NCBI GenBank assembly: GCA_038329845.1
Contig: JBBQNJ010000049.1
Span: 1-37,589, forward strand
Source: JBBQNJ01 sp038329845
GTDB lineage: Bacteria; Planctomycetota; Phycisphaerae; Tepidisphaerales; Tepidisphaeraceae
Length of the DNA: 37,589 nucleotides
Reading direction: 5' to 3'
Within the stretch, counting starts at the first letter, position 1, and every line of letters begins with the position of its first letter. Shown here piece after piece: positions 16,488 through 25,013 of the stretch. The notes beneath the pieces are model-generated. The model was not told the origin of the DNA, searched no databases, and saw only the letters and a list, made by a program, of their open reading frames with translations. The translations under genes were made by a program, and so were the position numbers.

Positions 16488-17891
16488 CTAATACTGACGA
16501 CCCTTGATCCGCTTACCTTTCTGGCCCGGTCCGCCGCTGAGGAACCCGCCATAATTCCGCATCAGCAGGTTCGCCTCGATGCGCTGGACCATATCCAATG
16601 CCACGCTGACGACGATCAGCAACCCGGTCCCGCCCAAGAACGCGGTGATCTGCCAGGGAATCCCCAGCCATTGGCTCACCGCCGTGGGGATCACCGCAAT
16701 CAGGCACAAAAATGCCGCGCCGACATAGGTGATGCGCATCATCACTTTTTCGAGATAGTCGGCGGTGCGCTTGCCCGGGCGCAGGCCCGGGATGAACGAT
16801 CCGTAGTCGCGCAACTGGTTGGCCATCTCCTTCGGCTGGAACTGCACGGTGGTCCAGAAGTAGGCGAAGAAGTAGATCATCGCCGCCTCGGTGATCAGGT
16901 AGACGTACCCGCCGCGGCTGAACTCGCGGTTGAAAAAGAGCATCACCTGGTTGGGAAACGTCTTGTAGAGCATGTCGAACAGCAGCCCGGGGAAAAGCAT
17001 CAACGACTGGGCGAAGATGATCGGCATCACGCCGCCGTGATTGACCCGCAGCGGCAGGTACTGGCGCTGCCCGCCGTAGACCCGCCGGCCGCGGGTGTGC
17101 TTGGCCTGCTGGATCGGAATTCGGCGCTGGGCCTGGGTGATGAGGATCGAGCCGGCGACGATGACCACGAACGATCCGAACAGGAAGAAGATCTTCCCCA
17201 TACTGATCTGGTCGGCGGTGGCGCTGTTGGCAGTGAGGCTGGACTTCTGGATCAGCAGGATGATCGCCTGGGGCATTCGCGCGACGATACCGGCGAGGAT
17301 GATCAGCGAAATGCCGTTGCCCAGCCCGTATTCGTCGATCTGCTCACCCAGCCACATCAGGAAGATGGTCCCGGCGGTGAGGACGAAAATGCCCATGACC
17401 CAGAACAAGGTGGACCCTTCAAAATCAGGGATCACCATCTGCTGGTTCTGGATGTAGCTCAGCCAGAAGACCGCCTGGATCACGCACAGGGGAACGGTCG
17501 CATAGCGGGTCCATTCCTGAATTTTCTTCCGCCCGGTTTCCCCTTCTTTCTGCAATTTTTCCAGCGCCGGGACCACGGTGGTCAGGAGCTGGAAAATGAT
17601 CGACGAGGAGATATAGGGCATGATCCCCAAGCCGAAGATCGTGCTTTGCTGGAGATTTCCCCCGGAAAACAGCGACACGTAGTCGGCCAGCCGGCTGGCG
17701 GCGTTCTGGCCGGTGCCGCCTTCTTCGGCCGACTTCTGCTGCTGCTTGAGGATGTCCTCCATCGCCTGCTGATCGACGCCGGGGATCGGCACATGATAGC
17801 CGATCCGGTAGATCGCCAGCATAAACAGGGTGAACAACACCTTGTTGCGGAGTTCCGGAATCCGGAAGATGTTCAGCAACGTCTTGAACAT
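16488..17891 (-). CDS. secY: Preprotein translocase subunit SecY
   Basis: 467 residues, multi-spanning, the channel subunit of the Sec translocon. MFKTLLNIFRIPELRNKVLF and AIYRIGYHVPIPGVD give the first helix and plug-side start. GLGIMPYISSSIIFQLLT is the lateral-gate segment, and RPGKRTADYLEKVMMRITY the late cytoplasmic loop. The frame is open 51 codons further upstream, but that basic stretch is an artefact overlapping the end of rplO; ATG 17891 fits the family. A Gln/Lys/Glu-rich insertion (QQQKSAEEGGTG) follows the first periplasmic region. It lies 55 nt downstream of rplO. Confidence 0.97.
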   Translation of the reverse strand: MFKTLLNIFRIPELRNKVLFTLFMLAIYRIGYHVPIPGVDQQAMEDILKQQQKSAEEGGTGQNAASRLADYVSLFSGGNLQQSTIFGLGIMPYISSSIIFQLLTTVVPALEKLQKEGETGRKKIQEWTRYATVPLCVIQAVFWLSYIQNQQMVIPDFEGSTLFWVMGIFVLTAGTIFLMWLGEQIDEYGLGNGISLIILAGIVARMPQAIILLIQKSSLTANSATADQISMGKIFFLFGSFVVIVAGSILITQAQRRIPIQQAKHTRGRRVYGGQRQYLPLRVNHGGVMPIIFAQSLMLFPGLLFDMLYKTFPNQVMLFFNREFSRGGYVYLITEAAMIYFFAYFWTTVQFQPKEMANQLRDYGSFIPGLRPGKRTADYLEKVMMRITYVGAAFLCLIAVIPTAVSQWLGIPWQITAFLGGTGLLIVVSVALDMVQRIEANLLMRNYGGFLSGGPGQKGKRIKGRQY

Positions 17892-17946
17892 GCGTTCAAC
17901 CCAGTAAGGCGACTGCTGGTCCCGTGGCGATTGCGGCGCCGTCCAT

Positions 17947-18594
17947 TCACTCGGCCGAAGCCGGCAATTCACCCGCGGGCGCCGCAGGGGCCTCGGGAGC
18001 CTTCGCCGGCTTCTCGGACGCCTTCGCCGTTGCCGCAGCGGCATCGGCGGCGGGCTCGCCCTCGGCGGCGCCCTTCTTGCCCGGCTTCTTCGTCTCTCGC
18101 GGAATAAACTTCTTTTTCGGCTTGGGAAACTCGAACTTCTGCCCTTTGGGATCCTGGGCCGAGCCGCCGGCCTGGCTGATCTTGTCGAACGCGCCGTGGC
18201 TGTACCAGCCGGCGACGATCGTGAGGCGCTTGGACAGCTCGCCGTTGCCGAGAATCTTCACCGGCAGTTTCTGGTCGGGGATCAGCCCCTTTTCCTCCAG
18301 CGCCGCCGGATCGACCGTCGCGCCGTCATCGAACGAGCCGAGGTCGGCGACGTTGACGATGTACCAGTTGCGGGCGAAATCATCATTGGAGAACCCGCGC
18401 TTGGGCATGCGCCGATGAATCGGGGTCTGACCCCCTTCATGTCCCGGCTTCCAGTGGGGGCTGCCGGCGCGGGCCGACGATCCCTTGCCGCCTCGACCGG
18501 CGGTCTTGCCTTTGCCGCTTCCTTCGCCACGGCCCTTACGCATGGGGCGCTTGTTACGCGGCGCGGCGGCGGTGATCTCGTGAATCATGCTCAT
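17947..18594 (-). CDS. rplO: 50S ribosomal protein L15 with C-terminal extension
   Basis: 215 residues against about 145 usually. The Gly/Arg-rich N-terminus (RKGRGEGSGKGKTAGRGGKG) and the GFEGGQ-like PGHEGGQTPIHRRMPKRGF are diagnostic of uL15, an assembly-core protein of the large subunit. The last 60 or so residues are a Lys then Ala/Pro/Glu-rich tail not found in standard L15. It follows rpsE after only 84 nt, leaving no room for rpmD (L30), which normally sits there. Confidence 0.96.
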   Translation of the reverse strand: MSMIHEITAAAPRNKRPMRKGRGEGSGKGKTAGRGGKGSSARAGSPHWKPGHEGGQTPIHRRMPKRGFSNDDFARNWYIVNVADLGSFDDGATVDPAALEEKGLIPDQKLPVKILGNGELSKRLTIVAGWYSHGAFDKISQAGGSAQDPKGQKFEFPKPKKKFIPRETKKPGKKGAAEGEPAADAAAATAKASEKPAKAPEAPAAPAGELPASAE

Positions 18595-18678
18595 GGCAAT
18601 TCCAAACTAGCGAAATTCGTCGGTAAAACCCGCCGCCCCGGACGATTTCCGGTGCCGGCGATCCGTTGGGCGCGATGC

Positions 18679-19443
18679 TCAGGCGCTGACCAGCTCCCCG
18701 GCGCCCGTCGCCAGCGACACGCCGCGGTTCTGTTCGACCTGCTCGCGATTCTGCAACTGTCGCAGCGCGTCCATGGTCGCCTTGACCAGGTTCTTCGGGC
18801 TGGTCGATCCGTAGGCCTTGGTCAGGATGTCGGTGATTCCCGCCAGTTCCATGCAAGGCCGGACGCTTTTCCCGGCGGTCACTCCCGTTCCCGGCCGGGC
18901 CGGGACCAGCACCACCGTGGTGGCGCCGGCGGTCCCCTTGACCAGGTGGGGGATCGTCGTTCCCTTGAGGTTGACCTTAAACATCTGCTTGCGAGCGTCC
19001 TTGGTTCCCTTCTCGACCGCCGGGGGAACCTCGTTGGCCTTGCCGTAGCCGACCCCGATGCTTCCCTTGCGATCGCCGGCGACCACCAAGGCCCCGAAGC
19101 TGAACGTTCGTCCGCCCTTAACGACCTTGGCGCAACGATAGATTCTCACGACCGAGGATTCGATGCCGCTCTCGTCGGGCTGGCGATCGCGATCCCGTCG
19201 CGGCCCGCGTCCGCCGGGCCCGCCCGGCCCGCGCCCGCGCCCGCGCTGTTGCTGGTGCTGATGCTGCGGAGGACGATCGGTGCTGCTGGGTGCCGGTGCC
19301 GACACCGGCGCAACCGGCTCGCCCGGGGCCGCTGGCTCGGCAGCGATTGTCTCGGGTGACGCCGCCGCCGCCCCGGCCGCGGCCGTCGCAGCGTCCTGGG
19401 GGGCTTGTTCCGTGGGGTTATTCGTTTCTTCAGCCATAATCAT
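18679..19443 (-). CDS. rpsE: 30S ribosomal protein S5 with long N-terminal extension
   Basis: 254 residues against about 165. The first 60 or so are Ala/Pro/Glu/Gln-rich, followed by an RGRGRGPGGPGGRG stretch and an RDRDRQ stretch. The uS5 core starts about residue 92 (VVRIYRCAKVVKGGRTFSF) with GKANEVPPAVEKG. It shapes the mRNA entry channel and affects decoding fidelity. Two in-frame ATGs (19443 and 19437) are possible. Such an RG-rich extension at the mRNA entry side could contact RNA; that is inference. Confidence 0.96.
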   Translation of the reverse strand: MIMAEETNNPTEQAPQDAATAAAGAAAASPETIAAEPAAPGEPVAPVSAPAPSSTDRPPQHQHQQQRGRGRGPGGPGGRGPRRDRDRQPDESGIESSVVRIYRCAKVVKGGRTFSFGALVVAGDRKGSIGVGYGKANEVPPAVEKGTKDARKQMFKVNLKGTTIPHLVKGTAGATTVVLVPARPGTGVTAGKSVRPCMELAGITDILTKAYGSTSPKNLVKATMDALRQLQNREQVEQNRGVSLATGAGELVSA

Positions 19444-19486
19444 CCGCTCGCTTGTTGGGTCTGCCCGGGCGAAGCCGGTGACCGGG

Positions 19487-19858
19487 TCAGAACTTCAGCC
19501 CCGCCGCCCGCGCCGCATCGGCCAGCGCCTTGATCCTTCCGTGATACGCTCGTCCACCGCGGTCGAACGCGACGGCGAGAATCCCCGCGGCCTTGGCCTT
19601 CTCGGCGATCGCGGCGCCGACCTTCTTCGCCGCCGCAACATTCCCGCCGTTGTTCAACTCGCCGCGAACGTCCTTTTGCAGCGAACTCACCGACACCAGC
19701 GTCTTGCCCGCGAAATCGTCGATCACCTGGGCGTAAATGTGTTTGTCGCTTCGGAACACGTTCAATCGAGGACGCTCGGGCGACCCGAACACGCTCGACC
19801 GAACGTTCCACTTACGACGTTCCAGCCGCTTGGCCTTAAGTTTGTTTTTATCCGCCAT
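19487..19858 (-). CDS. rplR: 50S ribosomal protein L18
   Basis: 123 residues, normal for uL18, which binds 5S rRNA in the central protuberance. RPRLNVFRSDKHIYAQVIDD and VAFDRGGRAYHGRIKALADA are diagnostic. ATG 19858 is used rather than an upstream Met, as MADKNKLKAKRLERRK is a normal basic N-terminus and a GAAGGG lies at suitable distance. Confidence 0.97.
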   Translation of the reverse strand: MADKNKLKAKRLERRKWNVRSSVFGSPERPRLNVFRSDKHIYAQVIDDFAGKTLVSVSSLQKDVRGELNNGGNVAAAKKVGAAIAEKAKAAGILAVAFDRGGRAYHGRIKALADAARAAGLKF

Positions 19859-19937
19859 CTGGGGTTTCCCTTCGCCAACTCGATCCACGTCGGTCTGTTC
19901 AGTTCGACGTTGCGTTGACGCTTTCTATAAGCAGTCC

Positions 19938-20495
19938 TTACTTCGCACCGGCACCGGCAAACGCCTTGCCCGCCTTGATCTTCACCTGTTCACCCGCGTA
20001 GCGAACGCCCTTGCCCTTGTACGGCTCGGGCTTTCGCACCCGGCGCACGTCGCTGGCGAATTGCCCGACAAGTTGCTTATCCGGCCCTTCTACCTTGATC
20101 TTCGTGGCACCCTCCATCGAGACGATCACCCCCGCGGGGATGGGAACGGTGACGGTGTTGGCATAGCCGACCGACAGCACCAGGCTCTTGCCCTTCTGTT
20201 CGGCCTTATAGCCCACGCCCTGGATTTCCAGGTTCTTGGTATACCCGCTGGCCACGCCCTCGATGTTATTGGCTAGCAGCGCGCGGGTCAGGCCGTGCAA
20301 CGCCTTATTTGGCTTTTCATCGTCTGGGCGCGTCACCACGAGCTGTTTGCCGGTCTCGTCCAGCTTCACGGTCATCGCCGGATGCACCTGGAGTTCGAGT
20401 GAGCCCTTGGGACCATCGAACTTCACCAGGTGGTCCTGGATGCTCACTTTAACCTTGTCCGGAATCGGAACCGGCTTTTTGCCGATACGGCTCAT
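19938..20495 (-). CDS. rplF: 50S ribosomal protein L6
   Basis: 185 residues, close to the usual 178. MSRIGKKPVPIPDKVKV starts the first of two related uL6 domains. The C-terminal domain has the EPYKGKGVRYAGEQVKIKAGK motif contacting 23S rRNA near the sarcin-ricin loop. GAGGTGA precedes the ATG by 5 nt. It sits between rpsH and rplR, as in standard spc operons. Confidence 0.97.
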   Translation of the reverse strand: MSRIGKKPVPIPDKVKVSIQDHLVKFDGPKGSLELQVHPAMTVKLDETGKQLVVTRPDDEKPNKALHGLTRALLANNIEGVASGYTKNLEIQGVGYKAEQKGKSLVLSVGYANTVTVPIPAGVIVSMEGATKIKVEGPDKQLVGQFASDVRRVRKPEPYKGKGVRYAGEQVKIKAGKAFAGAGAK

Positions 20496-20567
20496 GGCTC
20501 ACCTCGTTCTCGACTCGCCGCGACCGAGCAAGCGGCCTGCGGCGGACGGGAAAAAATCGAAAATCGT

Positions 20568-20966
20568 TCAGCTTACGGTGCAAAGCAGTTCGCCGCCCAA
20601 GTTCGCCTCGCGGGCCTTGCGATCGCTCATCACGCCCTTGCTCGTCGAGACCACGCAGATGCCCATCCCGCTCATCACGCTGGGAAGGTCGTCCACTTTG
20701 CGATACATCCGCCGGCCCGGCTTGCTCTGGCGGTCCAGAGCGTGGATCACCTTCCCGCCGTTGCTGGCGTATTTCAGCTTTACGCGGAGATGCCCCTGGG
20801 AGCTGTCGTCAAGGACATCGAAATCGTCGATGTATCCTTCTTCCTTGAGTACCCCGGCGATGCCGTGGCAGATTTTGCTCTTGGGCACCATGACCAAGCG
20901 GCGCCCCACCCGGTTGGCGTTACGAATCCGCGTGAGCATGTCCGCGATGGGATCTTGATTATTCAT
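20568..20966 (-). CDS. rpsH: 30S ribosomal protein S8
   Basis: 132 residues, normal. QDPIADMLTRIRNANRV is the conserved N-terminal helix, and the C-terminus has STSKGVMSDRKAREANLGGE, the 16S-binding signature of uS8. In E. coli S8 represses spc-operon translation by binding its own mRNA near rplE; no matching structure was searched for here. Confidence 0.97.
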   Translation of the reverse strand: MNNQDPIADMLTRIRNANRVGRRLVMVPKSKICHGIAGVLKEEGYIDDFDVLDDSSQGHLRVKLKYASNGGKVIHALDRQSKPGRRMYRKVDDLPSVMSGMGICVVSTSKGVMSDRKAREANLGGELLCTVS

Positions 20967-21074
20967 CGCTTAACCAGTTTCCAGTTGCCAAGTTCATTGT
21001 CCTGTTCATCGCCCGCGCCCGCCCCGGCACCCCGCGGCTTTCGATCGCCGCGATGCGCCCGGCCTTGACCGGGA

Positions 21075-21344
21075 TTACCAACTCGCTTTTCTCAGTCCGG
21101 GGATCTTTCCCGCCAGGGCCAGATCCCGCAATACGATGCGGCAGACTTTGAACTTCCGCAGCACCGCCTTCGAGCGCCCGGTGATCTGGCAGCGGTTATG
21201 CGAGCGCGTCGGGCTCGAATCCCGCGGGAGCTTGGCCAGTGCCGCGTAGTTCTTCTGCTTCTTGAGCTGGCGCCGGCGTTCGGCATATCGCTTGACCAGC
21301 GCTTCGCGCCGCTTCTGTTTTTCAACCCAGGCCGTTGTCGCCAT
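21075..21344 (-). CDS. rpsN: 30S ribosomal protein S14, zinc-free form
   Basis: 89 residues. The C-terminal half reads SHNRCQITGRSKAV and KFKVCRIVLRDLA. Only one Cys remains of each CxxC pair, so this is the long C-minus type that does not bind zinc, in contrast to the zinc-type L36 of the same operon. It lies between rplE and rpsH as usual. Confidence 0.96.
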   Translation of the reverse strand: MATTAWVEKQKRREALVKRYAERRRQLKKQKNYAALAKLPRDSSPTRSHNRCQITGRSKAVLRKFKVCRIVLRDLALAGKIPGLRKASW

Positions 21345-21397
21345 AATTCATCTCTCGGTTCGCTCGACTCTCTCCACTCGCCTCTACGTCGTTCGGC

Positions 21398-22174
21398 TTA
21401 CTGTTCCTTGCTCGGATCCGAGAAGGGGAAGCCGAACTGCTTGAGCAATTCACGGCTGTGATCGGCGTTCTTGCAGCTGGTCACCATCGTGATGTTCATC
21501 CCCTGCTGGAACGTCACCGCCGCGGCATCCACCTCGGGGAACACGGTCTGTTCGCTGAGCCCGAAGTTGTAATTCCCATCCCGATCGAACGCCTTGGGAT
21601 TCAGTCCACGAAAGTCCTTGACCCGGGGGATCGCCAACGCGATCAGTCGGTCGAGGAACTCGTACATCCGCGTTCCCCGCAGCGTCACCTTCAGCCCGCT
21701 GTCCATTCCCTCGCGGAGTTTGAAGTTCGCCACGCTCTTTTTCGCCTTGCAGCGCAGTGGCTTTTGTCCGGCGATGACCGCCAGTTCCTTCTCGGCCTTC
21801 TCGATGCTCGCCCGGCCCTCACCGCCCGCCGTGCCGAACCGTCCAAGGCCCATCGAGATCACGATCTTCTCCAGCCGGGGGATGGCCAGTGCGTTCTTAT
21901 AGCCCAGCGCCTGGGCCAAGCTGGCGGAGATCTCCGTGTCGTACTTGATACGAAGCCGCGCCGGCGGCGCCGGCTGCTGGGGCGCATCATCGAGGCCTTC
22001 GGCCTGGGCTTCGGCGGCCGAACCCTTGGCCTTCTTCTGCTTCTTCTCCCCGCCCTTGGCACCGCCCTTGCCGCCCTGACTCTTAGATCCTTCAGCCTTG
22101 GGCCCCTGGCCCTTGGCCCCTTGACTCTTGGAGTCCTTTTTGTCTTTCTTGTCTTTCTTGTCTTGATCAGCCAT
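21398..22174 (-). CDS. rplE: 50S ribosomal protein L5 with Lys-rich N-terminal extension
   Basis: 258 residues against about 180. The first 70 or so consist of DKKDKKD-like repeats, then Gly/Ser/Lys and Ala-rich sequence. The uL5 core starts about RLRIKYDTEISASLAQALGYKN and has KIVISMGLGRFG and GMDSGLKVTLRGTRMYEFLDRL. L5 binds 5S rRNA and contacts the P-site tRNA. The extension is highly charged and likely disordered, as seen in several other proteins of this operon. Confidence 0.96.
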   Translation of the reverse strand: MADQDKKDKKDKKDSKSQGAKGQGPKAEGSKSQGGKGGAKGGEKKQKKAKGSAAEAQAEGLDDAPQQPAPPARLRIKYDTEISASLAQALGYKNALAIPRLEKIVISMGLGRFGTAGGEGRASIEKAEKELAVIAGQKPLRCKAKKSVANFKLREGMDSGLKVTLRGTRMYEFLDRLIALAIPRVKDFRGLNPKAFDRDGNYNFGLSEQTVFPEVDAAAVTFQQGMNITMVTSCKNADHSRELLKQFGFPFSDPSKEQ

Positions 22175-22221
22175 GGTTCATCTCGCCTGTGTCGAACTTC
22201 AATCCCGACGCTGCGGGTTGC

Positions 22222-22563
22222 TCACGCGATCTTCCGTCCGGTAGCGCCCAAATCGGTCCCGCTGGCGACCGACACCCGGTGTTTGCGACCCTCGCGCATC
22301 TCGAATCGCACCCGGGTTCCCTTGCTGGTCGTCGGATCCAACGGCATCACGTTGCTCACATGGATCGGCGCCTCTTTTTGAATCCGTCCACCCTGCGGCG
22401 TGCGCTGCGAAGGCCGAACGTGCTTCCACACTCGGTTGATCCCTTCGACGACCACGCGATCGGACTTGGTCAGCACGCGCATCACCTTGCCTGTCTTGCC
22501 GGTCTGGCCGTCGGACCCGCAGATCACCTGGACGATGTCGCCTCGCTTAATGTGGCGTGCCAT
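22222..22563 (-). CDS. rplX: 50S ribosomal protein L24
   Basis: 113 residues. ARHIKRGDIVQVICGSDGQ followed by GKTGKVMRVL is the KOW motif of uL24, an early assembly initiator of the large subunit. VWKHVRPSQRTPQGGRIQKE continues the family pattern. AAGGAA lies about 6 nt before the ATG. It is placed between rplN and rplE as usual. Confidence 0.97.
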   Translation of the reverse strand: MARHIKRGDIVQVICGSDGQTGKTGKVMRVLTKSDRVVVEGINRVWKHVRPSQRTPQGGRIQKEAPIHVSNVMPLDPTTSKGTRVRFEMREGRKHRVSVASGTDLGATGRKIA

Positions 22564-22621
22564 GCTCTATTCCTTAAAAACCTTCGTAGACTGCCAAAAT
22601 CATCGCGTTTCGCTCGCCCGA

Positions 22622-23008
22622 TCAGACCACTTCGCTCGCCAGCGACACGATCTTCATAAAGTTCATTTCCCGCAGCTCGCGAGCCACGGCACCGAAGATG
22701 CGCGTTCCCCGCGGCTCGTTATTCGCGTCAATGATCACCGCGGCGTTGTGGTCGAACCGCACGTAGCTGCCGTCGGGACGACGGATCGCATGGGTGGTTC
22801 GCACCACGACGCAGCGGACGACTTCGCCGTCCTTGACCTGTCCGCCCGGGATCGCGCTCTTAACGGCGCAGATGATCACGTCCCCGATTCTCGCCACCCG
22901 TCGCGTGGTCCGATGGGCGGCGGTGCTGCCGCGAAGCACGCGGATGCACATCGCCCGCTTGGCGCCGGTGTTGTCGGCAATGTCAACGTATGTCTGCTGC
23001 TGAATCAT
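22622..23008 (-). CDS. rplN: 50S ribosomal protein L14
   Basis: 128 residues, slightly longer than the usual 122. MIQQQTYVDIADNTGAKR and the KDGEVVRCVVVRTTH strand region are diagnostic of uL14, which lies at the subunit interface (bridge B8). The end ARELREMNFMKIVSLASEVV matches the family. No extension of the type seen in neighbouring proteins. Confidence 0.97.
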   Translation of the reverse strand: MIQQQTYVDIADNTGAKRAMCIRVLRGSTAAHRTTRRVARIGDVIICAVKSAIPGGQVKDGEVVRCVVVRTTHAIRRPDGSYVRFDHNAAVIIDANNEPRGTRIFGAVARELREMNFMKIVSLASEVV

Positions 23009-23090
23009 CTTCGCTGCGCTCCATTTCCGACCCGCCGTCGATTCTCTATTGTCCGCTGCGGACGCCGAGAACGGCCATCGGCCATGTGCC

Positions 23091-23444
23091 TTATCGTTCC
23101 TCGGGCGCCTTGCCGGTCATCACTTCCTCGGCCGACACCTGCACCGCCCGCTCCGGGGCGCGCTTCACGATCCGGATCAGCCGATGGTGCTTGGTCTTGC
23201 TCAACGGACGGCACTCGGCCAGCTCGACCAAATCCCCTTCCTTGGCCTGGTTCTGCTCATCATGGGCGTGCAGCACGGTGCGGCGCTTGAGATACTTGCC
23301 ATACTTCTCGTGCTTCATCTGGTAGTCCACGACCACCTTGATGGTTTTATCGCCCTTGTCGCTGGCCACCACCCCCTCGACGGTCCGCAAAGGCGACCGC
23401 GTGAGGACAGGGGCTTCGGGGGACATTGCGTTGGTGTCTGCCAT
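23091..23444 (-). CDS. rpsQ: 30S ribosomal protein S17
   Basis: 117 residues against about 85. The OB-fold core has GVVASDKGDKTIKVVVDYQ, HPxYGKYLKRRT-like KHEKYGKYLKRRTVLHAHDE and GDLVELAECRPLSKTKHHRL, all diagnostic of uS17. About 20 extra residues at the N-terminus and about 15 at the C-terminus are added. It is a primary 16S binder in the 5' domain. It starts 15 nt before rpmC ends in the usual rpmC-rpsQ-rplN order. Confidence 0.96.
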   Translation of the reverse strand: MADTNAMSPEAPVLTRSPLRTVEGVVASDKGDKTIKVVVDYQMKHEKYGKYLKRRTVLHAHDEQNQAKEGDLVELAECRPLSKTKHHRLIRIVKRAPERAVQVSAEEVMTGKAPEER

Positions 23445-23458
23445 AGCTCGCTCTCGTA

Positions 23459-23689
23459 TTACGCCTTGGCCTCGCCCGCGGCGCGGCTTTCGGACAATTC
23501 CCGTTCCCGCAAAATCGTGCGGATGCGGGCGATCTCCAGCTTCGTCTTACGCAACAGGCTGGGATTCTCCAGCTTTTCCGTCACCGCCTGGCAGCGCAGA
23601 TCGAACAGATGCTTTCGCCTCTCGATCAGTTCATGACGAAGCGCCTCGCTCTGCTTCTCGCGGATTTCCTTGATCTTCATCGTCGCCAT
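23459..23689 (-). CDS. rpmC: 50S ribosomal protein L29
   Basis: 76 residues. The two-helix uL29 fold is seen in MKIKEIREKQSEALRHELIE and LLRKTKLEIARIRTILRERE. L29 lies at the exit tunnel near the SRP and trigger-factor docking site. GAGG precedes the ATG by 6 nt. A second in-frame ATG three codons later is also possible. Confidence 0.96.
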   Translation of the reverse strand: MATMKIKEIREKQSEALRHELIERRKHLFDLRCQAVTEKLENPSLLRKTKLEIARIRTILRERELSESRAAGEAKA

Positions 23690-23727
23690 AAAAGCCTCGC
23701 CCGCCGCTCATGCCGCGGTGTTGTTGC

Positions 23728-24150
23728 TCACGCCACGGCGTGTTTTCGTTCCACGAACCGGGTCTTGACCGGCATCTTGTGAGCCACCCGGGCCAGCGCT
23801 TTCTTGGCTGTCGGCTCATCCACGCCGGTGATCTCGAACATCATGGTCCCGGGCTTGACCACGGCGCACCAGTACTCCGGCTCGCCCTTGCCCTTGCCCA
23901 TGCGGGTTTCCAGGGGTTTTCCCGAGACCGGCTTGTGCGGGAAGATGCGGATAAACACCCGTCCCTCGCGGCGAAGATAGTGGCTGCACGCCACGCGCCC
24001 GGCCTCGATCTGGCGGGCCGTCACCCACGAGGCCTCCAGGCTTTGCAGCCCGAATTCCCCGAAGGCCACCGTGTTGCCGCGGGTGGCGTTTCCCTTCATT
24101 TTGCCGCGCTGACTTTTGCGGAACTTCACCCGCTTAGGCATCATTGGCAT
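23728..24150 (-). CDS. rplP: 50S ribosomal protein L16
   Basis: 140 residues, normal. MPKRVKFRKSQRGKMKG and the FPHKPVSGKPLETRMGKGKG loop, which reaches towards the peptidyl transferase centre and A-site tRNA, are diagnostic of uL16. GAGGTG with a 5-nt spacer supports ATG 24150 among three nearby in-frame ATGs. It follows rpsC by 104 nt. Confidence 0.97.
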   Translation of the reverse strand: MPMMPKRVKFRKSQRGKMKGNATRGNTVAFGEFGLQSLEASWVTARQIEAGRVACSHYLRREGRVFIRIFPHKPVSGKPLETRMGKGKGEPEYWCAVVKPGTMMFEITGVDEPTAKKALARVAHKMPVKTRFVERKHAVA

Positions 24151-24254
24151 CGCATCACCTCGAAGTCGCTTGCGAAATCCTTACAACCGCTCAAACCCGT
24201 CCGGTCGGCTTCTCGTCGCCGAACCGTTCGCCGAACCGTTCATCGTCGAACCGC

Positions 24255-24953
24255 TCAACGTCGTCCGCGCCGCGGCCCGCCGCCCGGACGCACGTCGGTG
24301 TCGGCGATCTCTTCGCCGTACATCCCGCGATAAATCCAGGCTTTGACCCCGATCACGCCGTAGGTGGTGTTGGCCACCGCGTAGCCGTAATCAATGTTCG
24401 CCTGGAGCGTCGTCAGCGGGATCGACCCGACCACCGTATTTTCACTGCGGGCGATTTCCGCCCCGCCCAGCCGTCCGGAGACCTGAATCTTGATCCCCTT
24501 GGCCCCGGCCTGCATCGACGCTTCGGTCCGCTGCTTGAGAACCCGCCGAAACGACGAACGCTTTTTCAACTGTTCGGCGACGGCCTCGGCGACCAATTGG
24601 GCGTTGAGGTCGGGGTTCTTAATCTCGATCACCTTGATCGGCGCCACCTGGCGCTTGATCAGGTCTTCCAGTTCCTCTCGCAGCTTGTCCACTTCGGCCC
24701 CTTTGGGACCGATGACCAATCCCGGGCGGGCGGTCTTGAGCGTGATCGTCACCGCCTCGCGGGTCCGCTCGATCATGATGTCGCCGACGGCCGCGAACGG
24801 AGGCTGGCGATTGAGCTTGCGGTCGATGTACTTGCGGACCTTGCTGTCCTCGACCAGAAAGTCGCCGTAGGCGGCCTTGGGCGCGTACCAGCGCGACTTC
24901 CAGTCTTCGGTGATCCCGGTTCGAAATCCCAGGGGATTAACTTTTTGACCCAT
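24255..24953 (-). CDS. rpsC: 30S ribosomal protein S3
   Basis: 232 residues. MGQKVNPLGFRTGI is the standard start. The KH domain contains VIGPKGAEVDKLREELEDL, and the C-terminal domain ends with VIGVKAWIYRGMYGEEI. S3 lines the mRNA entry tunnel. The tail is short and Gly/Arg-rich (RPGGGPRRGRR). AGGATC lies about 8 nt upstream of the ATG. Confidence 0.97.
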   Translation of the reverse strand: MGQKVNPLGFRTGITEDWKSRWYAPKAAYGDFLVEDSKVRKYIDRKLNRQPPFAAVGDIMIERTREAVTITLKTARPGLVIGPKGAEVDKLREELEDLIKRQVAPIKVIEIKNPDLNAQLVAEAVAEQLKKRSSFRRVLKQRTEASMQAGAKGIKIQVSGRLGGAEIARSENTVVGSIPLTTLQANIDYGYAVANTTYGVIGVKAWIYRGMYGEEIADTDVRPGGGPRRGRR

Positions 24954-25013
24954 AGCACGATCCTGTTCGCGTTATCGTTCTCACCGCCACGGCGTCGCTG
25001 GGCGCCCTATCGT

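Noticed and set aside
15492..18107. 871-codon plus-strand frame opposite map, secY and rplO
   Set aside because: Antisense to three certain genes and His/Arg/Asp-rich as expected of a complementary frame; no domain recognised.
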